This document shows, piece by piece, positions 39,932 to 52,416 of a DNA stretch of 64,000 nt. The stretch is from assembly GCA_016705475.1 (NCBI GenBank), contig JADIYD010000013.1, forward strand, positions 112,001 through 176,000. Direction: 5' to 3'. Positions within the stretch are counted from its first letter, which is position 1; each line of letters opens with the position of its first letter. The notes under the pieces were generated by a model, which did no database searches, was not told where the DNA came from, and saw only the letters and a list, made by a program, of their open reading frames with translations. This DNA is from Betaproteobacteria bacterium. Lineage in GTDB: Bacteria; Pseudomonadota; Gammaproteobacteria; Burkholderiales; Rhodocyclaceae. A program made the translations under genes and the position numbers.

Positions 39932-42900
39932 TTGCTTTCCACTCTGGCTCAACAAAGTGCTATCGTGAATCCGCAATCAACAAAAAGCACAACAGTGGAA
40001 AATTCAAGAGGCGACCCACCGAAACGGAGACAAGGTGGCCACCCGCTCTCGCTGTACCTTATGCGAGACGGTGGAGCCTTGATAGCGCTCGGGCTGATTT
40101 TGGCTCTCACGGCGGTGCTCTACGGCGTAGTACGACAAGTTACCGAGGAGCAGATTTACCAGCGCTTCATTTATCGTGCTGAGCAGGAGCGCAATGCCCT
40201 GATCTTTCGCCTGAACGCACACGCTCAGGTATTGCGAGGCGGCGCCGCCTTCTTTGAGGCCAGCGGATCGGTCAATCGGGAAGAATGGCGAAATTACGTC
40301 TCCCATCTGCGCCTTGCCGAAACGCTCCCTGGCATTCAGGCCACCGGCCTTGCCTTGATGATCCAGCCCACCGAAAAGGCTGTGCACGAAGCTGCGATCC
40401 GCGCCACGGGTTTTCCGTACTACGCGATCAAGCCCGACGGGAAACGCGAGCAGTACAGCAGCATCGTCTTTCTCGAACCTTTTTCCGAGATCAATCAGCG
40501 CGCTTTCGGCTATGACATGTTCTCCGACCCCGTTCGCCGCCATGCCATGGAGCGAGCACAGGACAGTGGCCAGCCAGCCCTTTCCGGGCGCATAACCCTG
40601 CAACAGGACAAGATAGAGAAACCGCAGCCGGGATTCCTGATCTACGTCCCGGTCTACCGCCCCCGCATGCCCCACGACAGCCCGACGGAACGCAGGATGG
40701 CGCTGCTTGGCTTTACCTATTCGGCCTTCCGCGCGCAAGACCTGCTCGGTGCGGTGTACAACCCTGGCAACAAGGACGTCGAAATCGAGCTTTACGACAC
40801 TGCCGTGGCGCCCGACAACCTGCTTTTTGACTCTCAGACGGACCACAAAGCCACCTCCCGCGGCCGCCAGATGGTGACGATGCCGATCGAGTTCGGTGGC
40901 CACCAGTGGGTAGCCCAATTCCGCAGTCGCCCCGAATTCGACAGCATTACCGAATCGCCTCTGCCTTCCAGCATCGCCATCGGCGGTATTCTTGGCGGTC
41001 TTGCGGTGTTCTTGTGGCTCAGGCGCAATGAACGCTTCAATCAGCGCACCAGGAACGATGCCGAACGTCTGCGCAACAACGAAGTTCGTCTGCGGACACT
41101 GATCAACACCATGCCCAATATTGTCTGCCTGAAGGATGGGTCTGGGCGCTGGACCGAGGCCAACAGCCAGCTTCTGAACATGCTGGGCCTTGGCAACACC
41201 GATTACCGTGGTTCGACCAGCCAGGCGTTGGCGGCTTCCGGCAATTTCGACAAATCCGCTCTGGAGATACTGGAGGGATCCGACGAGACCGTGTGGCAAA
41301 CAGGCGAGCGCCTGCACGATGAACTGATCATCCGCGATGACAACGGTAGCGAACGGGTTTTTGATATCGCCAAGGTTCCCCTCTTCGACGCCGATGGTGG
41401 GCGACTGGCGCTGGTCATGGTTGGGCACGACATAACGAAGCGTGTTTTGGCCGAAAAGGAGTTGCGCTCGGCTGAACGCAAGTTCCGCGGACTGGTCGAG
41501 CAGTCTCTGGCCGGCGTGTACATTATCCAGGCCGGGCGCTTCCGTTATGTAAACCCGTGGTTTGCCAGGATTTTTGGCTATGACACTCCGGAAAAAATCA
41601 TCGACCGGATACCCGTGAGCGACCTGGTATCTCCAGAGGACAGGCAGAAGGTCGCCAACAATGTCCTGCGCCGGGAATCGGGCGAGATCGACGCCCTGCA
41701 TTACGGATTTACCGGATTGCGCGAGGATGGCAGCACCGTGTCGCTTGAGGTTTTCGGCAGCGGCGTGGATTTCGAGGGCCAGCCAGCCGTGATCGGTATC
41801 TGCGTCGATGTAACCGAGCGAAAGCGCACAGAGGCAGAACTCCATCGCTACCGGACGCACCTCGAAGAGCTGGTCAAGGCGCGCACGGCCGACCTGGAGC
41901 TGGCCAAGGAAGCCGCCGAATCGGCCAATCGTGCCAAGAGTACTTTCCTGGCCAATATGAGCCATGAACTGCGAACGCCGATGAATGCCATCATCGGCAT
42001 GACCCATCTGCTCAATCGCCGGATCAGCGACCCTGAGCAACGCGACAAGCTTGGCAAGATCAGCAACGCTGCCAACCACTTGCTGAGCCTGCTGAATGAC
42101 ATTCTCGACCTGTCAAAAATCGATGCGGAACGGCTGACCCTGGAAAATGCCCCCCTACGTATCGGGACCATCTTCGCCAACATTGAAAGCTTGATTGGCG
42201 TCAAGGCTGCCACCAAGAGAATCAATTTCCATGCCGATATCGCCCTGCAACTGGCTCAAGCCAGATTGCTCGGCGACCCGATGCGCCTGCAGCAGATTCT
42301 GATCAATCTGGCCGACAATGCCGTCAAGTTTACCGAGCACGGCAGCGTGACGCTTCGCGCCACGGTGCTCGACGAGACGGAAACCGGGCTGACCGTACGC
42401 ATGTGCATCTCGGATACCGGCGTCGGCATCCCTCCTGAAGCGCAAGAGCGGATATTCCAGCCCTTCGAGCAAGCCGATGGCTCGACCACGCGACAGTATG
42501 GCGGAACCGGCCTGGGCCTGACGATTGTCCGCCAACTCGTCAATCTGATGAACGGCACGCTTGAACTGGAGAGCACACCGGGCGTCGGCAGCAGCTTCAC
42601 GCTGACTATCCATTTCGACAAGGCGATGGCTGAGAGGGCGACAGACCCCTTGGCAGCAGCAGATCAAGACAGTGATAGATGGCTCAGCACCTTCAGGGGC
42701 AAGCGCGTGCTTCTGGCGGAAGACGATCCCATCAACCAGGAAGTCGCGCTTGAACTCCTGCGAAGCCTGCCCGACCTGACTATCGATGTCGCCGACGACG
42801 GCGCGATCGCATTGGCGAAAGCGGCTGAAAAACCTTACGACCTGATCCTGATGGACATGCAGATGCCCAACATGGATGGCCTTGAGGCGACCGTCGCCAT

Positions 42901-43081
42901 ACGCCGCCTCCCCGGTTACGCAAAAACGCCGATCCTGGCCATGACGGCCAATGCCTTCGGGGAGGACCGAAAGCATTGCCTGTCAGCCGGCATGTCGGAC
43001 TTCATTGCAAAACCGGTCACACCGGAACTGCTCTTCGCCAAACTGAAGCAGTGGCTGAGCACAAAGTCGGGGCCTGCCTGA
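39932..43081 (+). CDS. Hybrid sensor histidine kinase (CHASE-PAS-PAS-HisKA-HATPase-REC)
   Basis: About 1049 residues. A first membrane span (about 49-68) and a second (about 345-365) bracket a periplasmic CHASE domain ([20 protein letters not shown] and [19 protein letters not shown]). Then follow two PAS domains (about 385-500 and 505-630), a kinase core with His678 ([11 protein letters not shown]), [12 protein letters not shown] and GTGLGLTI, and a C-terminal receiver with Asp975 ([13 protein letters not shown]). The start is uncertain: the longest frame begins with TTG at 39932, and GTG 39965 or ATG 40061 are alternatives; none has a good ribosome-binding site. No separate regulator or HPt gene is adjacent. 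Confidence 0.87.
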   Translation: MLSTLAQQSAIVNPQSTKSTTVENSRGDPPKRRQGGHPLSLYLMRDGGALIALGLILALTAVLYGVVRQVTEEQIYQRFIYRAEQERNALIFRLNAHAQVLRGGAAFFEASGSVNREEWRNYVSHLRLAETLPGIQATGLALMIQPTEKAVHEAAIRATGFPYYAIKPDGKREQYSSIVFLEPFSEINQRAFGYDMFSDPVRRHAMERAQDSGQPALSGRITLQQDKIEKPQPGFLIYVPVYRPRMPHDSPTERRMALLGFTYSAFRAQDLLGAVYNPGNKDVEIELYDTAVAPDNLLFDSQTDHKATSRGRQMVTMPIEFGGHQWVAQFRSRPEFDSITESPLPSSIAIGGILGGLAVFLWLRRNERFNQRTRNDAERLRNNEVRLRTLINTMPNIVCLKDGSGRWTEANSQLLNMLGLGNTDYRGSTSQALAASGNFDKSALEILEGSDETVWQTGERLHDELIIRDDNGSERVFDIAKVPLFDADGGRLALVMVGHDITKRVLAEKELRSAERKFRGLVEQSLAGVYIIQAGRFRYVNPWFARIFGYDTPEKIIDRIPVSDLVSPEDRQKVANNVLRRESGEIDALHYGFTGLREDGSTVSLEVFGSGVDFEGQPAVIGICVDVTERKRTEAELHRYRTHLEELVKARTADLELAKEAAESANRAKSTFLANMSHELRTPMNAIIGMTHLLNRRISDPEQRDKLGKISNAANHLLSLLNDILDLSKIDAERLTLENAPLRIGTIFANIESLIGVKAATKRINFHADIALQLAQARLLGDPMRLQQILINLADNAVKFTEHGSVTLRATVLDETETGLTVRMCISDTGVGIPPEAQERIFQPFEQADGSTTRQYGGTGLGLTIVRQLVNLMNGTLELESTPGVGSSFTLTIHFDKAMAERATDPLAAADQDSDRWLSTFRGKRVLLAEDDPINQEVALELLRSLPDLTIDVADDGAIALAKAAEKPYDLILMDMQMPNMDGLEATVAIRRLPGYAKTPILAMTANAFGEDRKHCLSAGMSDFIAKPVTPELLFAKLKQWLSTKSGPA

Positions 43082-43120
43082 TTTCGTTTTTGGCCAATTT
43101 TCGCGGTTGACCGTGGAAGC
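43081..43120 (+). repeat. Dispersed GGTCGACCG repeat between convergent genes
   Basis: Reads ATTTCGTTTTTGGCCAATTT then TCGCGGTTGACCGTGGAAG. It fills the gap between the kinase and the ParA-like gene 3' ends. Confidence 0.7.
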
Positions 43121-43132
43121 ACAGTAAAAAAC

Positions 43133-43759
43133 TCAGTCAGCCTCGACCCACTTGATGATCGCCTGCCATTGCTCGATATCGCGCTCGGCACGCGAGGGCG
43201 GCAGGTCGAAAATGGTCATGCCGGCCGCGGTCGCCTGAACATAGACCTGCGTGTCGCGCAGATAGGCCAGCACCGGCAGATCAAAACCAGCAAAAAAGCG
43301 TTCCAGTTCGCCGGCAGCACGGGTTCGTGCATCGACCCGCATGCCGATCACGGCGACATCGGCCTTGCCCTTGCGCACAGCCTTTTCGGAGAGCAGCTCG
43401 GCCAGGAAATGGCGCGTCGCCAGCATGTCGAACATCGACGGCTGGACAGGCACGATGACCCGCGTCGACAGCTTGAGCACGCGCTCGAGCATCTTGCCGT
43501 GCAGGCCGGCCGGGGTGTCGAGCACGACGTGCGTGGTGCCCTTGGGCGGGCGGGAAATATTGTCCTCGCCGACCGCCCAGGTATCGATGGTGGGCAACGC
43601 AAAGGGGCGCATGCCCAGCCACTCGCGCGACGATTGCTGGCGGTCGATGTCGCCCAGCATCACTTCGTTGCCCTTGTTGGCAAAATAGCCGGCCAGATTG
43701 GTGGCCAGCGTGCTTTTTCCGGAGCCGCCCTTGGGGTTGGCGACTAAAAACGCTTTCAT
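43133..43759 (-). CDS. ParA/MinD-type ATPase
   Basis: A 208-residue deviant Walker ATPase. It has the signature KGGSGKSTLATNLA at 10-23, then GDIDRQQSS, and THVVLDTPAG as Walker B. It lacks an N-terminal DNA-binding domain and has no parB nearby, so chromosome or plasmid partition is unlikely. Such orphan ParA proteins often position protein complexes. Its start overlaps the TAXI-receptor gene by ATGA, tying it to that operon. Confidence 0.87.
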   Translation of the reverse strand: MKAFLVANPKGGSGKSTLATNLAGYFANKGNEVMLGDIDRQQSSREWLGMRPFALPTIDTWAVGEDNISRPPKGTTHVVLDTPAGLHGKMLERVLKLSTRVIVPVQPSMFDMLATRHFLAELLSEKAVRKGKADVAVIGMRVDARTRAAGELERFFAGFDLPVLAYLRDTQVYVQATAAGMTIFDLPPSRAERDIEQWQAIIKWVEAD

Positions 43760-45081
43760 GCTGCAGCTTCTTTCTTGTCGAGGATATGGCGAACCAGATT
43801 GACGTGTTCGCGCAGGGTATAAGCCAGATCGGTAAAGCCGAGCGGGATGTGCAGGGCGCTGGCCTCATCGTCAAGCGTATCGAGCCGGCTACGGTAGTCG
43901 GCCAGTTTGGCCGGATCGAAATGAAGCTTGAGGTCGTCCTCGAGAAACTTCAGTTCGCCGTAGATCCGGAAAACTTTGGAACGCACCCGCCAGTTGTAGA
44001 TCGCCGGCGCCACCTTGAGCAGCGGGATGAGCAGCACAAAGATCGGGACCAGCATGACGATCAGGCGGTCGACCAGCACGGCCAGCCAGAACGGCAGGTA
44101 ACGTTGCAGGAAGGATGGGCCGGACTTGAAATAGCGTTCCGCGTCGGGCGACAGGGGCAGCATTGGATCCATGTAGGCAGGGAATTCGCCCGCATCCTGG
44201 AAGAAACCGGTCTTGCCGTTCACCTCGCTGGCCGCCTGCAACAACAGTGCCTGCAGAGCGGGGTGCAGGTCGTCGCGAACGATCAGGTTGGCCGTCGGTG
44301 CCAGCACCTTGATGTCCTCCGGCGGATAGTCGCGCACCAGATCGGCGACGCCGCGCGGGAAAGTCAGCTTGGTCAGGAAAGGGAAGCGGCGCTGGTAGGC
44401 GCGATCCTGGGCAAAGCTCATGAGCTTGACGCCTGGCGAGCGGATCAGCACCTGAACGACCGGCGCCGTTTCGGCTGCAATAATGAAGGCGGCGTCGATC
44501 CGTCCCTGCTGCAGTTCCTCGGCAGCCTTGAGGCCGCCAAGCGGCACGAGGTGATCGCCGGCCGGAATGTCGTTGGCGCTGAGCAGTTGCTGGGCCAGCT
44601 GACGCACCCCTGAACCCTCCTGGCCAATGGCGATGCGTTTGCCCTGCAGTTCGGTCAGGCGGGTCAGATTCTTTTCGCCACGATAGAAAACCCAGACCGG
44701 CTCATAGAACACGCTGCCCAGCGAGAGCAGGCCGGACTCGTCCTCGGCATCCGGGTCTTCCTTGGGTGGCACGACACCGCCCTGGACGAAGCCGATCTGC
44801 ACCTCGTCATTTTTCAGGCGCGCCAGATTTTCCAGCGAACCGGCCGACGCCCGAACTTCCAGCGTGATGCCGTTCTTGGCCAGAATGGTCGCGTAGCGCT
44901 GGGCGAAGTGGTAATAGGCACCGCTTTCACTGCCCGTGCTGATAACAATCTTTTTCGGCGGCGCCGGCTCGACGAACTGGTAGGCAATGGCGAAACCAAT
45001 GCCGGCGAGCAGGATGATCCACCAGGCGGTGGCAAACAGGTCACGCAGCGACAGCAAGCCCGCCTTGATTTTGGCCATCAT
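43756..45081 (-). CDS. Membrane-anchored TAXI-family solute receptor
   Basis: A 441-residue protein. A span at about 20-37 leads into a periplasmic TAXI-type TRAP solute-binding domain (VISTGSESGAYYHFAQRYA, VQIGFVQGGV, FYRGEKNLTRLTELQGKRIA). A second hydrophobic stretch follows (about 330-358), and then a charged cytosolic tail of about 77 residues. No TRAP membrane permease (DctM/DctQM) is in the window, so it may act as a sensor or pair with a distant permease. The start overlaps the qor stop by ATGA. Confidence 0.82.
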   Translation of the reverse strand: MMAKIKAGLLSLRDLFATAWWIILLAGIGFAIAYQFVEPAPPKKIVISTGSESGAYYHFAQRYATILAKNGITLEVRASAGSLENLARLKNDEVQIGFVQGGVVPPKEDPDAEDESGLLSLGSVFYEPVWVFYRGEKNLTRLTELQGKRIAIGQEGSGVRQLAQQLLSANDIPAGDHLVPLGGLKAAEELQQGRIDAAFIIAAETAPVVQVLIRSPGVKLMSFAQDRAYQRRFPFLTKLTFPRGVADLVRDYPPEDIKVLAPTANLIVRDDLHPALQALLLQAASEVNGKTGFFQDAGEFPAYMDPMLPLSPDAERYFKSGPSFLQRYLPFWLAVLVDRLIVMLVPIFVLLIPLLKVAPAIYNWRVRSKVFRIYGELKFLEDDLKLHFDPAKLADYRSRLDTLDDEASALHIPLGFTDLAYTLREHVNLVRHILDKKEAAA

Positions 45082-46052
45082 GGCAGCAGAATGGTTGAGC
45101 CCGTCGTCTTGCGCGCCTCGAGGTCACGGTGGGCCTGGGCGGCATCCTTCAGGGCGTAGGTTTGGTTGACCTCGATCTTGACCTGGCCGGAGGCGACGAC
45201 GTCGAACAGCTCGCTGCCCAGCGCAACGAGATCTTCGCGCTTCGCCGTGTAGTTCATGAGCGTCGGCCGGGTGACAAACAGGGAGCCCTTTTGCGACAGT
45301 ACGATGAGGTCGAGCGGCGGCACCGGTCCGGAGGCATTGCCGAAGGAAACCATCATGCCCATCGGCCGCAGGCTGTCGAGCGAACCGGCGAAGGTATCCT
45401 TGCCGACGCCGTCATAAACCACCGTGACGCCTTCGCCGTTGGTGATTTCACGCACGCGGGCCGGGAAGTTTTCGGTGCTGTAATTGATCACGTGGTGGCA
45501 GCCGTGGGCCTTGGCCAGCTCGGCCTTGGCCGGCGAACCGACAGTACCGATCACCGTCGCGCCGAGCGCCCGCGCCCACTGGCAGGCGATCAGACCGACG
45601 CCGCCGGCGGCGGCCTGAATGAGCACGGCATCGCCGGCTTGTACGCGATAGGTCTTGCGCAGCAGGTAGGCGGCAGTCAGGCCTTGCAGCATCATGGCCG
45701 CGCCGGTTTCGAACGAGATGGCATCGGGCAGCTTGAGCAGGCGATGCGCCGGGATGTTGCGCACCTCGGCGTAGGCACCGAGCGGCCCGCCGGCATAGGC
45801 GACGCGGTCGCCTACCTTGAGGTCGGTCACGCCCTCGCCGAGCGCCTCGACCACGCCGGCACCCTCCATGCCGATGCCGGATGGCAGCGCCACTGGATAC
45901 AGGCCGCTGCGGTGATAGACGTCGATGAAATTGAGGCCGACCGCATGGTGGCGAACCGTCGCTTCGCCGGGGGCCGGCGCCGGCAGATCGACGGCTTCCC
46001 ATGACAGCACTTCCGGGCCACCGTTTTGGTGAAGGCGAATGGCGTAGGGCAT
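45078..46052 (-). CDS. qor: NADPH:quinone oxidoreductase (zinc-free MDR family)
   Basis: A 324-residue medium-chain reductase without catalytic zinc ligands. It begins YAIRLHQNGGPEVLSWEAV and has the NADPH-binding AAAGGVGLIACQWARALGA, the family HVINYSTENF and VYDGVGKDTFAGSL. It reduces quinones by one or two electrons. It is the first gene of a three-gene operon with the TAXI receptor and the ParA-like ATPase, an unusual set. Confidence 0.92.
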   Translation of the reverse strand: MPYAIRLHQNGGPEVLSWEAVDLPAPAPGEATVRHHAVGLNFIDVYHRSGLYPVALPSGIGMEGAGVVEALGEGVTDLKVGDRVAYAGGPLGAYAEVRNIPAHRLLKLPDAISFETGAAMMLQGLTAAYLLRKTYRVQAGDAVLIQAAAGGVGLIACQWARALGATVIGTVGSPAKAELAKAHGCHHVINYSTENFPARVREITNGEGVTVVYDGVGKDTFAGSLDSLRPMGMMVSFGNASGPVPPLDLIVLSQKGSLFVTRPTLMNYTAKREDLVALGSELFDVVASGQVKIEVNQTYALKDAAQAHRDLEARKTTGSTILLP

Positions 46053-46137
46053 GGTTATCTCCTCGTTGTCTGTGTAATTTTTTGCGAGACAACGAGGTTA
46101 TCACCGTGCCGGCTGGCGATCTACCGCCAGGAGGCCT

Positions 46138-46173
46138 GAAAATCGGCCATTTTTTGCGGTCGACCGTGGCAGT
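46138..46173 (+). repeat. Dispersed GGTCGACCG repeat, intergenic copy
   Basis: Reads GAAAATCGGCCATTTTTTG then CGGTCGACCGTGGCAGT. It lies between the qor start and the uvrD stop. Confidence 0.7.
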
Positions 46174-46186
46174 CGCCCGCAAACGC

Positions 46187-48331
46187 TCAAACCGGGGTCA
46201 GTTTGGCGTACGCCAGCGCCAGCCACTTCATGCCGCTGCCGCCGAAATTGATCTGCACGCGCGCATCGTCGCCTCGCCCTTCGGTCGACACGATGACACC
46301 GATGCCGAACTTGGCGTGCTCGACCGTCTGCCCGACCCGCAAACCACCAGCCGGCGCCGGCTCGGCATAACCGCCGCCGAACGAGCCAAAGGCCGGGAAG
46401 GCTGCGGCCGGCGCCGCCTTTTTGTTGAGCTTGAGCAGCAACTGCTCGGGGATTTCATCGAGGAAGCTCGACGGTACGCAATAGCGCGTCTGGCCATGCA
46501 GCATGCGGGTCTGCGCGCAGGAAACGTAAAGACGCTGACGGGCGCGGGTGACCGCCACGTACATGAGCCGACGCTCCTCTTCCAGCCCGTCCTTGCCGGC
46601 GTTGATCGAGTTTTCGTGCGGAAACAGGCCCTGCTCCAGCCCGGTGATGAACACCACGTCGAACTCGAGGCCCTTGGCCGCATGCACCGACATGAGCTGG
46701 ACGGCCTCCTGCCCCTCGCCAGCCTGATGTTCGCCCGCCTCGAGCGAGGCCAGGGTCAGGAAGGAAACCAGCGCACCGCCTTCGCCGATGGCGCCTTCGT
46801 CGTCAATGAACGTCGCGGCAGCGTTGATCAGTTCGTCGAGATTCTCCAGCCGGTCCTGGCCTTCCTTGTCAGTCCGGTAATGCTGGGCCAGACCGCTCTT
46901 CTCGATGACGTGCTCGACCATTTCCGGTAGCGGCAGGCCTTCGGTTTCGTGGCGAAGTTGCTCGATCAACCGGATGAACGCGCCGACCGTCTGCCCGGCC
47001 TTGCCGCTCAGCGAAGCGGCCGCGTTGTACAGGCTGGAATTCGTCTGATGCGCCGTCGCCTGCAGGTTTTCGAGCGAACGGGCGCCGATGCCGCGCGTCG
47101 GGAAATTGACGACCCGCAGGAACGCCGTGTCATCGTCCGGATTGCCCAACAGGCGCAGATAGGCCAGCGCATGCTTGATTTCCTGGCGCTCGAAGAAGCG
47201 CAGGCCGCCATAGACCTTGTACGGCACGTTTTTGGTGAATAGCTCGTTTTCGAGCACGCGCGACTGGGCGTTGGAGCGGTAAAGCAGGGCGATCTGCGTC
47301 GGCGAGATGCCGTCGCGGACCAGTTCGCGGATTTCCTCGACGACGAAACGTGCCTCGTCGAGATCAGAATAAGCCTCGAAAGCACGGATCGGCTCGCCGT
47401 CGCCGGCATCCGTCCACAAATTCTTGCCGAGCCGCTCGCGGTTATTCTTGATGATGGCGTTGGCCGCCGTCAGGATATTGCCGTGCGAACGGTAGTTCTG
47501 CTCGAGCCGGATCACATTGTCGCCGGCGTAATCGCGCTCGAATTCGCGCATGTTGCCGACTTCGGCGCCGCGGAAGGCGTAGATGCTCTGATCGTCGTCA
47601 CCGACGGCAAAAACCACGGCGCCGCCACCGGCGAGCAGTTTGAGCCAGGCGTACTGCAGCTTGTTGGTATCCTGCACCTCGTCGACCAAGATGTAACGGA
47701 AACGATCCTGATAGTGCTTGCGCAAAGGTTCGTTGCGCTGCAGCAATTCATAGCAGCGCAGGAGCAGCTCGGCGAAGTCGACCACACCTTCGCGGTTGCA
47801 CTGGGTTTCGTACTCGGCGTACAACTCGACGCGCTTTTGCGTGTAATTGTCGTACGCCTCGGCCTGCGCCGCCCGCACGCCCTGCTCCTTGTGGGCGTTG
47901 ATGAAATGGCACAGCTCGCGCGGCGGATACTTCTCGTCGTCAACATTGAGATTCTTCAGCAGACGCTTGACCATTGCCAGCTGGTCGGCCGAATCGAGGA
48001 TCTGGAAGGTCTGCGGCAACCCGGCCTCGCGGTAGTGCGCCCGCAGCAGGCGGTTGCACAAGCCGTGGAAAGTGCCGATCCACAGCCCGCGGGTGTTGAT
48101 CGGCACCAGCGAAGACAGCCGCGCCGTCATCTCCTTCGCCGCCTTGTTGGTAAATGTCACGGCCAATATGCCGTGCGGCCCGACCTGACCGGTCGACATG
48201 AGCCAGGCGATACGCGTGGTCAGCACCCGGGTCTTGCCACTTCCGGCACCGGCGAGAATCAAGGCGTGAACAGGCGGCAAGGTAACCGCCTGAAGTTGCG
48301 GCGAATTCAGATTTGCAAGGAGATCGGACAT
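46187..48331 (-). CDS. uvrD: DNA helicase II (UvrD/PcrA family)
   Basis: A 714-residue superfamily 1A 3'-to-5' helicase used in mismatch and excision repair. Visible motifs are Walker A (AGAGSGKTRVLTTRI, about 28-42), IGTFHGLCNRLLR, VDEVQDTNKLQY, GDDDQSIYAFRGA, EQNYRSHGNILTAAN and VHAAKGLEFDVVFITGLEQG. The C-terminus ends with the conserved VGQTVEHAKFGIGVI module found in UvrD/PcrA. Length is typical. A perfect palindrome lies upstream of its start. Confidence 0.94.
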   Translation of the reverse strand: MSDLLANLNSPQLQAVTLPPVHALILAGAGSGKTRVLTTRIAWLMSTGQVGPHGILAVTFTNKAAKEMTARLSSLVPINTRGLWIGTFHGLCNRLLRAHYREAGLPQTFQILDSADQLAMVKRLLKNLNVDDEKYPPRELCHFINAHKEQGVRAAQAEAYDNYTQKRVELYAEYETQCNREGVVDFAELLLRCYELLQRNEPLRKHYQDRFRYILVDEVQDTNKLQYAWLKLLAGGGAVVFAVGDDDQSIYAFRGAEVGNMREFERDYAGDNVIRLEQNYRSHGNILTAANAIIKNNRERLGKNLWTDAGDGEPIRAFEAYSDLDEARFVVEEIRELVRDGISPTQIALLYRSNAQSRVLENELFTKNVPYKVYGGLRFFERQEIKHALAYLRLLGNPDDDTAFLRVVNFPTRGIGARSLENLQATAHQTNSSLYNAAASLSGKAGQTVGAFIRLIEQLRHETEGLPLPEMVEHVIEKSGLAQHYRTDKEGQDRLENLDELINAAATFIDDEGAIGEGGALVSFLTLASLEAGEHQAGEGQEAVQLMSVHAAKGLEFDVVFITGLEQGLFPHENSINAGKDGLEEERRLMYVAVTRARQRLYVSCAQTRMLHGQTRYCVPSSFLDEIPEQLLLKLNKKAAPAAAFPAFGSFGGGYAEPAPAGGLRVGQTVEHAKFGIGVIVSTEGRGDDARVQINFGGSGMKWLALAYAKLTPV

Positions 48332-48348
48332 GAAGTCTCAAGGTTAAA

Positions 48349-48363
48349 CCGGGCAACGCCCGG
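48349..48363. repeat. Small GC hairpin upstream of uvrD
   Basis: CCGGGC-AAC-GCCCGG, 18-32 bp upstream of the uvrD start, next to the longer palindrome at 48366-48382. It could affect the 5' leader of uvrD. Confidence 0.4.
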
Positions 48364-48365
48364 TC

Positions 48366-48382
48366 AATTGGTCGGACCAATT
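48366..48382. promoter_or_regulatory. Perfect operator-like palindrome upstream of uvrD
   Basis: AATTGGTC-G-GACCAATT, eight-base arms with a one-base centre, in the 229-bp gap shared by uvrD and the small conserved gene at 48561. It does not match the LexA consensus I know. The binding protein is unknown. Confidence 0.5.
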
Positions 48383-48560
48383 AGTTGCATTTGTACAACG
48401 AAAACTACAATCAAGTGCATTTTTTCACAGTCGGGAAGTGAGTGCGCACGTATACTCAATAAAAAAATATTGCAGTGCACAAAACTTTTTGGCCCACAAG
48501 GCTGTCCTACCCAACAAGTAGCCACCCGCTACCCAGAGAGCAACTAGAAGGAGAATCAGC

Positions 48561-48911
48561 ATGAACAGCATGAATGCACCGAAGATCCTGCCGTGGATCG
48601 CCCGCAAGGCCGGCATCAGTGACGAGCTCGCGCTCAAGCTGTGGCGCCGCGCTGTCAGCGAGGCCGAGTATCTCACCGGCAAAACCGAAGGTTCCGCCTA
48701 TTGGGGCCTGGCCATCGATCGCTTCCTGTCCATCGTCGAGGACGAGGTCGGCAACGTTCAGTCCTACAATCTGACGCCCGCCCCCCAGCTTTCCTGGATG
48801 TGGCGCCATCAGTCCCGGATGTCCCTGCTGTCACTGGCAGCGACCCAAAACGCGTACCGTTACTGGCAGAACACCTGGGAAGGCATGTATCCGCAAAAAA
48901 AAGCGGCGTGA
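48561..48911 (+). CDS. Small conserved protein of unknown function
   Basis: A 116-residue soluble protein rich in Trp and Tyr, with AYWGLAIDRFLSIVEDEV and SWMWRHQSRMSLLSLAATQN. It appears mostly helical. A strong AGAAGGAGAATCAGC ribosome-binding site precedes the ATG, and codon use matches the neighbours. I do not recognise a family or function. It is divergent from uvrD. Confidence 0.75.
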   Translation: MNSMNAPKILPWIARKAGISDELALKLWRRAVSEAEYLTGKTEGSAYWGLAIDRFLSIVEDEVGNVQSYNLTPAPQLSWMWRHQSRMSLLSLAATQNAYRYWQNTWEGMYPQKKAA

Positions 48912-48980
48912 CCGGGCGACGTTAAATTGATCACCGCTGACGCAAGGCGTGCAGGCCCTGCGTCAGCCTCACCCGGTCAC
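48908..48980. repeat. Nested inverted repeats after the small conserved gene
   Basis: Outer arms GTGACCGGG (48908-48916) and CCCGGTCAC (48972-48980) enclose inner arms CTGACGCA (48937-48944) and TGCGTCAG (48959-48966). The outer left arm overlaps the stop codon. The structure could terminate or stabilise the transcript; no T tract follows. Confidence 0.55.
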
Positions 48981-49088
48981 TAGCAGTTCCGGCTTTATGG
49001 TTCAGCGAATCGAACAGATTCGCTACCTGCCGAATTTTGCCCATAGAAGCTCGCCTTGCGAGGCCCACAGAGGCCCAGCGGACTTCAC

Positions 49089-51877
<2,789 letters not shown>

Positions 51878-51888
51878 GGAAAGCCGCC

Positions 51889-52416
51889 ATGCGTTCGCCG
51901 CTCCGCCTGTTGCTCGCCCTGATCATTGCCGCCGCCCTCAGCGGCTGCGGCTTCCATCTGCGCGGCGCTGGCAGCGGCAACCTGCCCTACAAGGCGATGT
52001 ACATCGCCTTGCCGGACACGGCGGACGTCAATATCTGGCTGACGCGCTACATCAAGGCCAGCGGCAGCACGCAGATCGCCGAGGACCCGAAGCTGGCTGA
52101 TGCCGTCTTCCAGCAGCTAAGCGACAACCGGCTAAAAAGCATCCTGAGCGTCAATGCCCAGGGCCGCGTAAGCGAATACCGGCTGCAACTGACCTATACC
52201 TTCCGAATCGTCAATCAGAAGGGGCAAGTGCTGGTACCGCCCAACGAGGTTGCCATAACCCGCGACGTTTCCTATGACGACTCGAACATTCTCGCCAAGG
52301 AAAGCGAAGAAAACCTGCTCTGGCGCGACATGACCGGTGATCTCGTCAACCAGATCATGCGCCGGCTGAGCATCATCAAGCCGAAGAACCCCGACGCCGA
52401 AGAAGACGACGAGTAA
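51889..52416 (+). CDS. lptE: LPS-assembly lipoprotein LptE
   Basis: A 175-residue outer-membrane lipoprotein that plugs the LptD barrel and helps insert lipopolysaccharide. It has a signal peptide with lipobox ALSGC and the lipidated Cys20, followed by GFHLRGAG, a hallmark of the family. The position between leuS and holA is the conserved proteobacterial order (leuS-lptE-holA). GAGGAAA precedes the ATG, and the stop overlaps the holA start as TAATG. Confidence 0.95.
   Translation: MRSPLRLLLALIIAAALSGCGFHLRGAGSGNLPYKAMYIALPDTADVNIWLTRYIKASGSTQIAEDPKLADAVFQQLSDNRLKSILSVNAQGRVSEYRLQLTYTFRIVNQKGQVLVPPNEVAITRDVSYDDSNILAKESEENLLWRDMTGDLVNQIMRRLSIIKPKNPDAEEDDE

Noticed and set aside
43133..43759. 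Chromosome or plasmid partition locus
   Set aside because: The ParA-like ATPase has no parB, no parS-like repeats nearby and no DNA-binding domain; it belongs to a metabolic/receptor operon.
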